The notes below the pieces were generated by a model. The model was not told where the DNA came from. It searched no databases and saw only the letters and a program-made list of their open reading frames with translations. A stretch of 8,050 bases of DNA, from positions 1 through 8,050 of the forward strand of contig JACQNQ010000011.1 in the NCBI GenBank assembly GCA_016202965.1, given 5' to 3'. Positions 1-5,620 of this stretch are shown piece after piece. The translations under genes and the position numbers were made by a program. The stretch comes from Candidatus Zambryskiibacteriota bacterium (GTDB lineage: Bacteria > Patescibacteriota > Minisyncoccia > Phycocordibacterales > DATDWN01). Each line of letters begins with the position of its first letter. Position 1 is the first letter of the stretch.

Positions 1-158
1 ATACTGAATTTATTGTATCTTTCTGGAAATCATAACATATCTTAATTCCTAATTTCTAATTATTCTAATTAACCTAAATAAATTCCAACTTGGTTATTGG
101 AGCTTAGCCATTATTTAAAAATTAGAACAATTAGGTTAATTAGAAATTTCAAATTTTA
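1..158. repeat. AT-rich intergenic region with inverted repeat
   Basis: This segment lies downstream of dnaB, and I see no gene in it. It holds a perfect 15-bp inverted repeat: TTCTAATTAACCTAA at 63-77 and its complement TTAGGTTAATTAGAA at 131-145. The right arm belongs to a longer 29-bp unit (121-149) whose reverse complement matches 8022-8050 at 26 of 29 positions. It could form a weak long-loop hairpin at the end of the dnaB transcript, but there is no GC-rich stem with a U-tract, so I do not call it an intrinsic terminator. It looks like a dispersed intergenic repeat of unknown role. Confidence 0.6.
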
Positions 159-1553
159 TCAAAAATCTGAAAACTCTTTCTCTGCTCCGCCATGGCTTGA
201 CTTGTCCAAACTTTGGAATGTAGCTTTCTTTTCATTAAAAAACAGTTCCACTTTGCCGGTCTCTCCGTTTCGGTGTTTTTCTATCAAAATCTCGGCGATG
301 TTTGTTTTTTCGGCTTCGTCTTTGTATCTGTCCTCACGGTGGATAAACATTACCACATCGGCATCCTGTTCTATACTTCCGCTATCGCGCAAATCAGAAA
401 GGCGAGGACGGCCTCCACGAGACTCCACCGCTCGGGAAAGTTGGGACAGGGCCAGAACCGGTATGTCAAGCTCTCTGGCCAGGTTTTTAAGCGAACGGGA
501 AATTTCCGTCACTTGCTGGACCAAGTTATCGGATTTGGTCTGGGTTGGAAACATCAGTTGAAGATAATCCACCACAATCAAACCCAGACCCTTCTCGCTT
601 TTTAGACGGCGGGCGATGGAACGCATTTTCAAGATATTGTTTCCCGGCTGGTCGTCAATAAAAATCGGGGCTTTGTTTAATTTGTCCAGCGATTCACGAA
701 TGGCGTCAAAATCATTTTGACGGGAAAGTTTTCCGGTGCGCAATTTCCATGCGTCAACATTTGACTGTGCCGCAAGCATCCTGTCCACCAATTGTTGCGA
801 GCTCATTTCCAGAGAAAAGATGCCGACATTCACCCCGTAATTCACAGCCGCTTGACGGGCCATATCCAAAGCTAAAGCAGTCTTGCCGGTTGAAGGTCTG
901 CCGGCCAGTATAATCAAGTCCGATTTTTGCAAGCCCGAGAGTTTCAAGTCAATGTCTGTAAATCCGGTCTGGATGCCCCGCATACCGTTGCCATCCGAAT
1001 GTAGTCTGTCCAGTCGCTCCCAAGCTTCGGCCAGTTCGTCTTTTATCGGCACAAATTTGTGGGCAGTGTTAAAGTTCGTTACGTCAAAAAGTTTTTTTTC
1101 CGCGCTGTCCAGCATCTCTTCCAGTTCATGATTTTCATCATAGCCGATTTGGGAAATGTGGTCGGAGGCTTCTATTAATCGTCTCATGATGTATTTTTTC
1201 TGAATGATTTGAGCGTAGTGTTCGGCATTGGCTGACGACGGCACGACATTCACTATCTCGGTCAGGTAAGTATTGCCGCCGATTTGGTCAAGCCAGCCTT
1301 TTTCTTTCAGCCGAGATGAAACGGAGAGCAAATCAATCGGCGAGTGTTTGCTGAAAAGTTCTATCATTGTTTCGTATACGACCCGATGTTTCTCGGAATA
1401 AAAAGAATCCAGAGAAACAGCATCCATCACGTCGTGAAGAGCTTCCGGCCGAAGCATGATTGACCCAAGCAAAGCCATTTCCGCTTCCAAGTTTTGTGGA
1501 GGGATGCGAAGCCGGTTTTGGATTGTTTGAGTGATGATAGTTTGTTGCGACAT
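159..1553 (-). CDS. dnaB: Replicative DNA helicase DnaB
   Basis: This is the hexameric 5'-3' helicase that unwinds DNA at the replication fork and recruits primase. The 464-residue length is normal for the family and there is no intein. Residues about 14-120 match the helical N-terminal DnaB domain (PPQNLEAEMALLGS onward). The RecA-like motor domain carries Walker A GRPSTGKT (218-225), the SLEMS motif with the likely catalytic Glu249, Walker B IVVDYLQLM (326-334), ALSQLSRAVESR (368-379), DLRDSGSIEQDADVV (387-401) and a probable arginine finger in EKHRNGETG (Arg428). The last ~18 residues are a charged tail. No SD precedes the ATG; a TACAAT box sits 6 nt upstream, suggesting a leaderless message. 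It is divergent from the 157-residue gene. The assignment is firm. Confidence 0.98.
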   Translation of the reverse strand: MSQQTIITQTIQNRLRIPPQNLEAEMALLGSIMLRPEALHDVMDAVSLDSFYSEKHRVVYETMIELFSKHSPIDLLSVSSRLKEKGWLDQIGGNTYLTEIVNVVPSSANAEHYAQIIQKKYIMRRLIEASDHISQIGYDENHELEEMLDSAEKKLFDVTNFNTAHKFVPIKDELAEAWERLDRLHSDGNGMRGIQTGFTDIDLKLSGLQKSDLIILAGRPSTGKTALALDMARQAAVNYGVNVGIFSLEMSSQQLVDRMLAAQSNVDAWKLRTGKLSRQNDFDAIRESLDKLNKAPIFIDDQPGNNILKMRSIARRLKSEKGLGLIVVDYLQLMFPTQTKSDNLVQQVTEISRSLKNLARELDIPVLALSQLSRAVESRGGRPRLSDLRDSGSIEQDADVVMFIHREDRYKDEAEKTNIAEILIEKHRNGETGKVELFFNEKKATFQSLDKSSHGGAEKEFSDF

Positions 1554-1559
1554 AAAGAT

Positions 1560-1590
1560 ATTGTAGCACGCAAACCTTTTTTAATGTCAA
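1560..1590 (-). promoter_or_regulatory. dnaB promoter, predicted leaderless
   Basis: On the minus strand, TTGACA (1585-1590) and TACAAT (1560-1565) are separated by 19 bp, slightly longer than ideal. Only 6 nt lie between the -10 box and the ATG, so transcription would start at or next to the start codon. No SD is present. Confidence 0.5.
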
Positions 1591-1641
1591 ACTGCATAAC
1601 AAGTGGAAAAAGTGGGGACGAAAAATTAGAGATTTATTAAC

Positions 1642-1670
1642 TTGACAAAACATACCGATAAGTTTATTGT
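1642..1670 (+). promoter_or_regulatory. Sigma70-like promoter of the 157-aa gene
   Basis: Consensus -35 TTGACA (1642-1647), a 17-bp spacer and -10 TATTGT (1665-1670). The predicted start near 1677 would leave only about ten leader bases, carrying the GGAG SD at 1677-1680. The first three bases of the -35 box (TTG) can be misread as a start codon in the same frame, which would add 15 false residues. Confidence 0.7.
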
Positions 1671-1686
1671 AAATACGGAGGTTCTG

Positions 1687-2160
1687 ATGGACAAACTCGA
1701 AATGCCCCCATATGTTCTTGACTACGATTTTCTCGAGGAGGTTCTTGCTTTGATTGGTCCGGCTATTAAGGTTTTAATGCAACGGTTTGGTGAAGGTCAG
1801 GGCGTTCTTTACATCACTGTTGTTCTAGAATCTGACGGTATTGAATTTGATTACGAAATCGGTGACTTGCCTTCGAAAGATTGGCAGTATCCGTACGGTG
1901 ACCTTGCAGAGAACAAAGCCAGAGTAGCTCTGCGAGAGAAAATGGATATGGCCGATATTTTGAAAGAACCTTGGCGATTTCGGATTGGCGATACCGTTTA
2001 CGATGGAAGTGTCTATGAAGCAGGAATTGCTGTCGGAGTCAGTGGTTGCGATGAAGACACTGATACGCTCATTGCCCGCTTCTTTCTGAACACTATCCTG
2101 ATGATGTCCAGACGGAAGTTCAGCAAGGAAAGAAAAAACATCGGCAATTTCATCGAGTAA
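1687..2160 (+). CDS. Hypothetical protein, possible distant GlcG/HbpS-like fold
   Basis: A 157-residue acidic, soluble protein with no signal peptide or membrane helix. I chose ATG 1687 because GGAG (1677-1680) lies 6 nt before it and because the in-frame TTG at 1642 is part of a -35 box. The order of elements resembles the GlcG/HbpS (DUF336) family: an N-terminal helix (about 13-33), a hydrophobic strand followed by acidic Gly (VLYITVVLESDG, 40-51), an ENKARVAL helix (75-82) like the family's A..KA.tA segment, then GIAVGVSG (113-120) followed by DEDTDTLIARFF (122-133), like the GaiGVSG....De.ia ending. This is my motif-level inference; identity is low and a heme or small-molecule ligand is not shown. 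The basic tail (141-151) is unexplained. The gene has its own promoter and terminator, so it is a single-gene unit. Confidence 0.8.
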   Translation: MDKLEMPPYVLDYDFLEEVLALIGPAIKVLMQRFGEGQGVLYITVVLESDGIEFDYEIGDLPSKDWQYPYGDLAENKARVALREKMDMADILKEPWRFRIGDTVYDGSVYEAGIAVGVSGCDEDTDTLIARFFLNTILMMSRRKFSKERKNIGNFIE

Positions 2161-2166
2161 ATTGAC

Positions 2167-2203
2167 AACCGTACAAGGTGAAACCTTGTACGGTTCGTTT
2201 TTT
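2167..2203 (+). terminator. Rho-independent terminator of the 157-aa gene
   Basis: A perfect 12-bp stem, AACCGTACAAGG (2167-2178) with CCTTGTACGGTT (2184-2195), closes a TGAAA loop and is followed by CG and six T (2198-2203). It starts 7 nt after the stop codon. Its U-tract faces the plus strand, so it serves the 157-aa gene rather than cysS. Confidence 0.9.
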
Positions 2204-2205
2204 AT

Positions 2206-2243
2206 ATACACTAGAATTACGCACGTGCGTAATTCTAGTGTAT
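2206..2243. repeat. Perfect 38-bp palindrome without spacer
   Basis: Two 19-nt arms meet at 2224/2225 around the core GCACGTGC, with outer parts ACTAGAATTAC and GTAATTCTAGT; every position pairs. It lies 22 bp past the cysS stop codon (minus strand) and 3 bp past the plus-strand terminator. No T-tract follows it on either strand, so it is not an ordinary intrinsic terminator. It could be a protein-binding site, a mobile-element footprint, or a structure at the end of the cysS message. Confidence 0.85.
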
Positions 2244-2265
2244 GACCTGTTCTCTTTCTAGCGAT

Positions 2266-3648
2266 TTATTTTTTCTCAACTTTTGTACCTTCGGGAGTAT
2301 CCATTACTTCAAAACCAAAAGATTCAATTTCTTTTCGCAGTTTGTCGCTTTTGGCAAAATCTTTTTCCATTCGAGCTTCATTTATTTCTTCTATCAACTT
2401 CTGAATATTTTTCGGAACATCATCTACTTTGTCCAGTTTCAGACCAATAACTTTATCAAAGTAAAGTATCAAATCTCGCTTATCTCTTTGATTTATATTT
2501 TTATCTTTCACAATTTCCCAGACTAAGGCAAGGGCCTGTGGAGTATCCAGGTCATCATTGATATAGGTTGTAAATTTTTCTTTATAAATGTCAAAAGTGC
2601 CTTTTGACATGTCCTTACTGTCAAGAACAGTTCTTGACACGAAGTTTCGCAGCTTTTTCCAGGCAATCTGCGCTCCTTTCAGCGCTTGCCAAGTAAAATT
2701 CATCGGAGAGGAATAGTGTGTGGTCAGGTAGAAATATCGGAGTGCAAGCGGGTCAATACCTTTTTCTTTCAATGTATTAAGCGTAATAAAATTTCCTTCT
2801 GATTTAGCCATTTTGCCTTTATTTATGGTCAGAAAGGAGTTATGCATCCAAATATTAGCAAGGGGAGCGTCATATGCGGCCTCTGACTGAGCAATTTCAT
2901 TGTTATGGTGGACAGGTATATGGTCTATGCCTCCCGTATGAATATCAAACGGCTGGCCAAGATATTTTCGCGACATTGCTGAACATTCTATGTGCCAACC
3001 GGGAAAACCGTGGCCAAATGGAGAATCATATCCAAGTTCTCGATTAAATTTCCACAAAACAAAGTCGCGTAAACTTTTCTTTTCTGGGTTTGCGCCAATA
3101 CGGGAATGGTCAGTATCAATCGGTGCAAGTCCGCCTAGTTTACCGTAATCCGAAAATTTACTTGTATCAAAATACAGACCGTCTGATATTGCGTATGTGT
3201 ACCCTTTATCTAATAATTTTTGTATCAATTCAATATCTTCAGAAATATGTTCACTTGCAAAGGGAAAGTGAGAGGGCAATTTTATGTTTAATTGTACTAA
3301 ATCGTCTTTAAACTTTTCAAAATAAAAATCAGCTACTTCACGCATAGCTTCCAATGTCATTGGCTTGCCTTCGCGTTTCAATGCCTTGGCCATTTTATCC
3401 TCTCCTTCGTCCGCATCGCTGGTGAGATGCCCAATATCTGTAATGTTTATTATCTGATTGACTTTGTATCTGTTGTATTCAAACATTCGTCGCAAGATAT
3501 CAGCGAATACATAACTACGAAGATTGCCGATATGGGCATAGTCATAAACTGTCGGACCGCAGTTATACATAGAAACCTGACCTTCTTTTATCGGTCTGAA
3601 AATTTCCTTTTTGCCGGATAGGGTGTTCTGTAAGAAAATATTAGCCAT
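2266..3648 (-). CDS. cysS: Cysteine--tRNA ligase
   Basis: Class I aminoacyl-tRNA synthetase that charges tRNA-Cys in the cytoplasm; 460 residues, normal length. The Rossmann catalytic domain has the HIGH box as HIGN (39-42). The zinc ligands are Cys30 (CGPTVYDY), Cys222 (GWHIECSAMS), His247 and Glu251 (HHNNE); the last three have the same spacing as in E. coli CysRS. The KMSKS loop is KMAKSEGNF (279-287). LRYFYLTTHYSSPMNFTW (303-320) and the C-terminal end (EARMEKDFAKSDKLRKEI, ending DTPEGTKVEKK) are typical CysRS elements. GGIDHIPVHHNNEIAQSE replaces the common GGxDLxFPHHENEIAQSE form. No SD is present; the ATG lies 3 bp after the corA-like stop, so translation probably depends on coupling or an unstructured AT-rich site. 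Residues 337-354 are encoded by two covarying palindromes. Confidence 0.98.
   Translation of the reverse strand: MANIFLQNTLSGKKEIFRPIKEGQVSMYNCGPTVYDYAHIGNLRSYVFADILRRMFEYNRYKVNQIINITDIGHLTSDADEGEDKMAKALKREGKPMTLEAMREVADFYFEKFKDDLVQLNIKLPSHFPFASEHISEDIELIQKLLDKGYTYAISDGLYFDTSKFSDYGKLGGLAPIDTDHSRIGANPEKKSLRDFVLWKFNRELGYDSPFGHGFPGWHIECSAMSRKYLGQPFDIHTGGIDHIPVHHNNEIAQSEAAYDAPLANIWMHNSFLTINKGKMAKSEGNFITLNTLKEKGIDPLALRYFYLTTHYSSPMNFTWQALKGAQIAWKKLRNFVSRTVLDSKDMSKGTFDIYKEKFTTYINDDLDTPQALALVWEIVKDKNINQRDKRDLILYFDKVIGLKLDKVDDVPKNIQKLIEEINEARMEKDFAKSDKLRKEIESFGFEVMDTPEGTKVEKK
2588..2610. repeat. Intragenic palindrome A in cysS (10-bp stem, 3-nt loop)
   Basis: Plus strand ATGTCAAAAG (2588-2597), loop TGC, CTTTTGACAT (2601-2610), all ten pairs perfect. 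It lies in the coding sequence for about residues 347-354 of CysRS, between the catalytic and C-terminal domains. Its neighbour at 2619-2639 has the same outer bases TGTCAA/TTGACA. Confidence 0.85.
2619..2639. repeat. Intragenic palindrome B in cysS (10-bp stem, 1-nt centre)
   Basis: Plus strand TGTCAAGAAC (2619-2628), centre A, GTTCTTGACA (2630-2639), perfect. The cysS codons involved are about 337-343. Its dyad centre is exactly 30 bp from that of palindrome A, a whole number of codons. Confidence 0.85.
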
Positions 3649-3651
3649 TTA

Positions 3652-4524
3652 TTAAAAATTAAGTCTAAACAGATACAACGTCACAAGAATACTTAAAATA
3701 AAAAGTATCGCCCCGACGATTGTCAGCCGTTTGATAGTCTCATTTTGTTTTGCGGTCAAAAGCGAGTTGTCCGTTTGGCGCAACTCCGCCAGCTCTTCTA
3801 AGTTCGACTTGATAGCTGTGTTTATTTTTAAATAATCGGAAATAACGGAATTCATAGCATTTGCAAACTCATCTCCAAACAAACCTCGCCCCTTCTCTTT
3901 CAATGTTTCCAGTATTTCACCATGTTGGTCGGTGACTTTTTTGAAATCAAGCAAGGTTCTGGTCATTTCGGAAATAGAAACAACCATTTCCCGTTCCTTC
4001 CTTTTAAAAATTTTTCCGGTAATATCTTCCACCCTGTCTTCTATGTACTCCAACTCTTCAGAGATGCCCTTGTACAGCTCGCGCAACATTCCGACAAGTA
4101 TCGCAGGAGACTGGTTGTTTAGTTGGCTATTCTTATCCCTAAACTCAGATTCTATCTGAGTCGGGCGACCATCTGTATTAACAAATGGTTTAGCCAAAAT
4201 CTCTTTCACCTCTACTTCTTTGGCAAATTTATCCAGAGCATCTATGGTGTCATATCGAGCAGTTATCAGAATATTTTTTCCTACAATAAAATCCACCTCC
4301 TGATTTTTATCTTTTGAATGAGTGTGTTTCCATGTAGGGAAGTGCAATATGCAGTAGATGTAATTGTCTTCCAGTTCAATACGCGGTTTTGGCGTACCGG
4401 AAACCAGTTCCTTTGCCACCATGGGATGAACTTTATAAGTATCCATGACCTTGCCGATTTCCTCCGCAGTGCCTCTGTCAATATCAACCCAAGTCTCTCT
4501 GTTTAATGTATATGTCTTTATCAT
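3652..4524 (-). CDS. CorA-like protein lacking GMN motif and second membrane helix
   Basis: A 290-residue member of the CorA family (Mg2+/divalent cation channels) by overall pattern: an alpha/beta N-terminal cytoplasmic domain (IELEDNYIYCILHFPTW at 49-65, VDFIVGKNILITAR at 77-90), then long charged helices (about 135-255, with SPAILVGMLREL and YIEDRVEDITGKIF) leading into NETIKRLTIVGAILFILSIL (261-280). A normal CorA continues TM1 into the periplasmic GMN signature and then TM2. Here one helix (about 267-286) runs straight into LFRLNF and the stop. The pore-mouth motif is absent, so ion transport cannot be assumed. It could be a soluble-domain anchor, a partner of another CorA, or a lineage-specific variant. 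The first gene of an operon with cysS, it is predicted to be leaderless, with TATAAT 7 nt before the ATG and no SD. Confidence 0.85.
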   Translation of the reverse strand: MIKTYTLNRETWVDIDRGTAEEIGKVMDTYKVHPMVAKELVSGTPKPRIELEDNYIYCILHFPTWKHTHSKDKNQEVDFIVGKNILITARYDTIDALDKFAKEVEVKEILAKPFVNTDGRPTQIESEFRDKNSQLNNQSPAILVGMLRELYKGISEELEYIEDRVEDITGKIFKRKEREMVVSISEMTRTLLDFKKVTDQHGEILETLKEKGRGLFGDEFANAMNSVISDYLKINTAIKSNLEELAELRQTDNSLLTAKQNETIKRLTIVGAILFILSILVTLYLFRLNF

Positions 4525-4531
4525 GATTAAA

Positions 4532-4559
4532 ATTATACAACTTGAAGTAACAATATCAA
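4532..4559 (-). promoter_or_regulatory. Promoter of the corA-like/cysS operon, predicted leaderless
   Basis: Minus strand TTGATA (4554-4559), 16-bp spacer, consensus TATAAT (4532-4537). Seven bases separate the -10 box from the ATG at 4524, so the message should start at or within a base or two of the start codon. Confidence 0.7.
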
Positions 4560-4576
4560 AATTAAAATACGCGATA

Positions 4577-4605
4577 TTGACTTATTAGTTTTAATAATAT
4601 ATAAT
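4577..4605 (+). promoter_or_regulatory. Sigma70-like promoter of the kinase gene
   Basis: TTGACT (4577-4582), 17-bp spacer, consensus TATAAT (4600-4605). The predicted start near 4612 gives a leader of about 22 nt with the SD AAAGGAGG at 4622-4629. It is divergent from the corA-like promoter, with 17 bp between the two -35 boxes, so one bound regulator could affect both. Confidence 0.75.
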
Positions 4606-4633
4606 AATTTCAGATTTCCTAAAAGGAGGAGAT

Positions 4634-5374
4634 ATGTTTGGACAATTGATTGAAATGGCACTTCCGCGTATAATCGGTGTCATGATACACAGACGCGAAA
4701 AATTAACCATGAAGGAAGAACGGGCAAAAAATGCTTTTGTCTCAAAGCTCAAAAGCGTGACAAGCAAAACAAAAAAACCAGTAATCGTCGCTATAATTGG
4801 GCTTGTCGGTTCTGGCAAGAGTTCAGTAGCAACCGAGCTTTCCAAGCTCATCGGCGCAACTATAATCTCCGGTGATGAGATTCGCATTGAACTTCGCAAG
4901 CAAGGCGAAAGATACGAACGAGCTCGGGCTATTGCCGAAAATGTCGTTATTGAGCTGGTAAAAAAAGGTCAGAATATCATTCTCGATTCTGATTTCGTGG
5001 ATGGAAAGAAACGAGCCAGTATTCGTGAGAAAGCCAGAAAAGCCGGAGTTCGTCTTGTTTTCGTTTGCACTTACGCTGACCTTGATGTCCAAGTCGGCCG
5101 TATCATTACGGCAAACTATCGTGACACCGCAGACGACTTTTTCGGCGGAGCATCGTCAAAATGGCAAGGGAACGGACAGAGCAAGGGCGCAGTGGTCAAG
5201 CTTCGTGAGATGTGGCGCCGCGCACCTCTCCACTATCGTTGGGTGAATAAAACCGGCGGACAGTGGGTAATCAAAAACCCGCCGTGTACTGTTCTGGCTG
5301 ACATCGATACCACGAACGAGCAAGCCTGGAAGCGGGAAGTGGCTGAATGCGCCAAGAAATTAATCGCGTCATAA
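4634..5374 (+). CDS. P-loop kinase of the AAA_33/zeta-like type
   Basis: A 246-residue predicted ATP-dependent kinase of unknown substrate. Features: strand VIVAIIG then Walker A GLVGSGKSS (56-64, Lys62); SGDEIRIEL (79-87), where Asp81 is placed like the substrate-binding acidic residue of zeta-toxin and polynucleotide-kinase relatives; NIILDSDFVDGKKR (114-127), the Walker B-like strand with Asp118; IREKARKAGVRLVFVCTYAD (130-149), typical of AAA_33 kinases; then a lid-like stretch with Arg156 and Arg163. The first ~48 residues form a hydrophobic then basic extension (MFGQLIEMALPRIIGVMI) that may touch membrane or a partner. ATG 4634 has a strong SD (AAAGGAGG) 4 nt upstream, which supports it over Met26. 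The gene stands alone between its own promoter and terminator. No antitoxin-like gene is adjacent, so a zeta toxin role is not supported. Confidence 0.9.
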   Translation: MFGQLIEMALPRIIGVMIHRREKLTMKEERAKNAFVSKLKSVTSKTKKPVIVAIIGLVGSGKSSVATELSKLIGATIISGDEIRIELRKQGERYERARAIAENVVIELVKKGQNIILDSDFVDGKKRASIREKARKAGVRLVFVCTYADLDVQVGRIITANYRDTADDFFGGASSKWQGNGQSKGAVVKLREMWRRAPLHYRWVNKTGGQWVIKNPPCTVLADIDTTNEQAWKREVAECAKKLIAS

Positions 5375-5383
5375 GATGCATTC

Positions 5384-5425
5384 AAAGGTAACCTAAGCCA
5401 AAGCCGAGGTTGCCTTTTTTGTTTT
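5384..5425 (+). terminator. Rho-independent terminator of the kinase gene
   Basis: AAAGGTAACCT (5384-5394) pairs with AGGTTGCCTTT (5407-5417) in an 11-bp stem with one T-G wobble, closing a 12-nt loop. A T-run interrupted by one G (5415-5425) follows. It lies 9 nt past the stop codon. Confidence 0.85.
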
Positions 5426-5435
5426 ATTGGAAGTC

Positions 5436-5580
5436 GAGAAGTCCTCGTGACTTTGTCACGAGGACGAGAGGCGTGAATTAGTGGCGGCGGAGCCGTCTCC
5501 TATACCAAAATAACAGCCCTGATGTCGTCCGCCAATAACTCCCCGACGGCTTGACGCTGAGATGGCGAGACGACCTGTTT
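5436..5580. other. GC-rich, hairpin-rich intergenic segment
   Basis: Counting 5441-5580 gives 79 G or C in 140 bases (56%), well above the AT-rich flanks. It contains a perfect 11-bp hairpin with a TTT loop (5441-5451 with 5455-5465), a 6-bp hairpin GGCGGC/GCCGTC with one wobble (5483-5488 with 5492-5497), and an imperfect 10-bp stem (5524-5534 with 5563-5574). It sits between a terminator and the S41 promoter, and none of the hairpins has a T-tract. Possible identities are a structured RNA, a decayed mobile or coding remnant, or a repeat. No known RNA family is recognised. Confidence 0.45.
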
Positions 5581-5582
5581 TA

Positions 5583-5611
5583 TTGACCCGTACAAATTTT
5601 TTTGAGATAAT
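5583..5611 (+). promoter_or_regulatory. Promoter of the S41 peptidase, predicted nearly leaderless
   Basis: TTGACC (5583-5588), 17-bp spacer, GATAAT (5606-5611). Nine bases separate the -10 box from ATG 5621, so the leader would be only about 2-3 nt. No SD is present. Confidence 0.7.
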
Positions 5612-5620
5612 CATTTTCTA

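Noticed and set aside
213..605. 130-aa plus-strand frame within dnaB
   Set aside because: It is antisense to conserved DnaB motifs, with no SD or promoter.
1642..1686. TTG start adding 15 residues to the 157-aa protein
   Set aside because: The TTG is part of a consensus -35 box with a 17-bp spaced -10 downstream, and the SD at 1677-1680 serves ATG 1687.
2206..2243. Palindrome as the cysS intrinsic terminator
   Set aside because: On the minus strand it is followed by an A-run, not a T-run.
3640..3660. Frameshift hiding a second CorA membrane helix
   Set aside because: The sequence after the stop is the cysS start, and no hydrophobic stretch appears in the other frames.
4143..4161. 8-bp inverted repeat with TCT loop in the corA-like gene
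   Set aside because: About one such repeat is expected by chance in a window of this size.
4634..5374. Zeta toxin of a toxin-antitoxin pair
   Set aside because: Walker A and neighbouring motifs fit the wider kinase group, but no small antitoxin gene lies beside it and the unit is monocistronic.
5456..5614. 52-aa minus-strand frame starting MIISKKFVRV
   Set aside because: No SD, its start overlaps the S41 promoter, its end lies in a perfect hairpin, and the sequence is not protein-like after residue 20.
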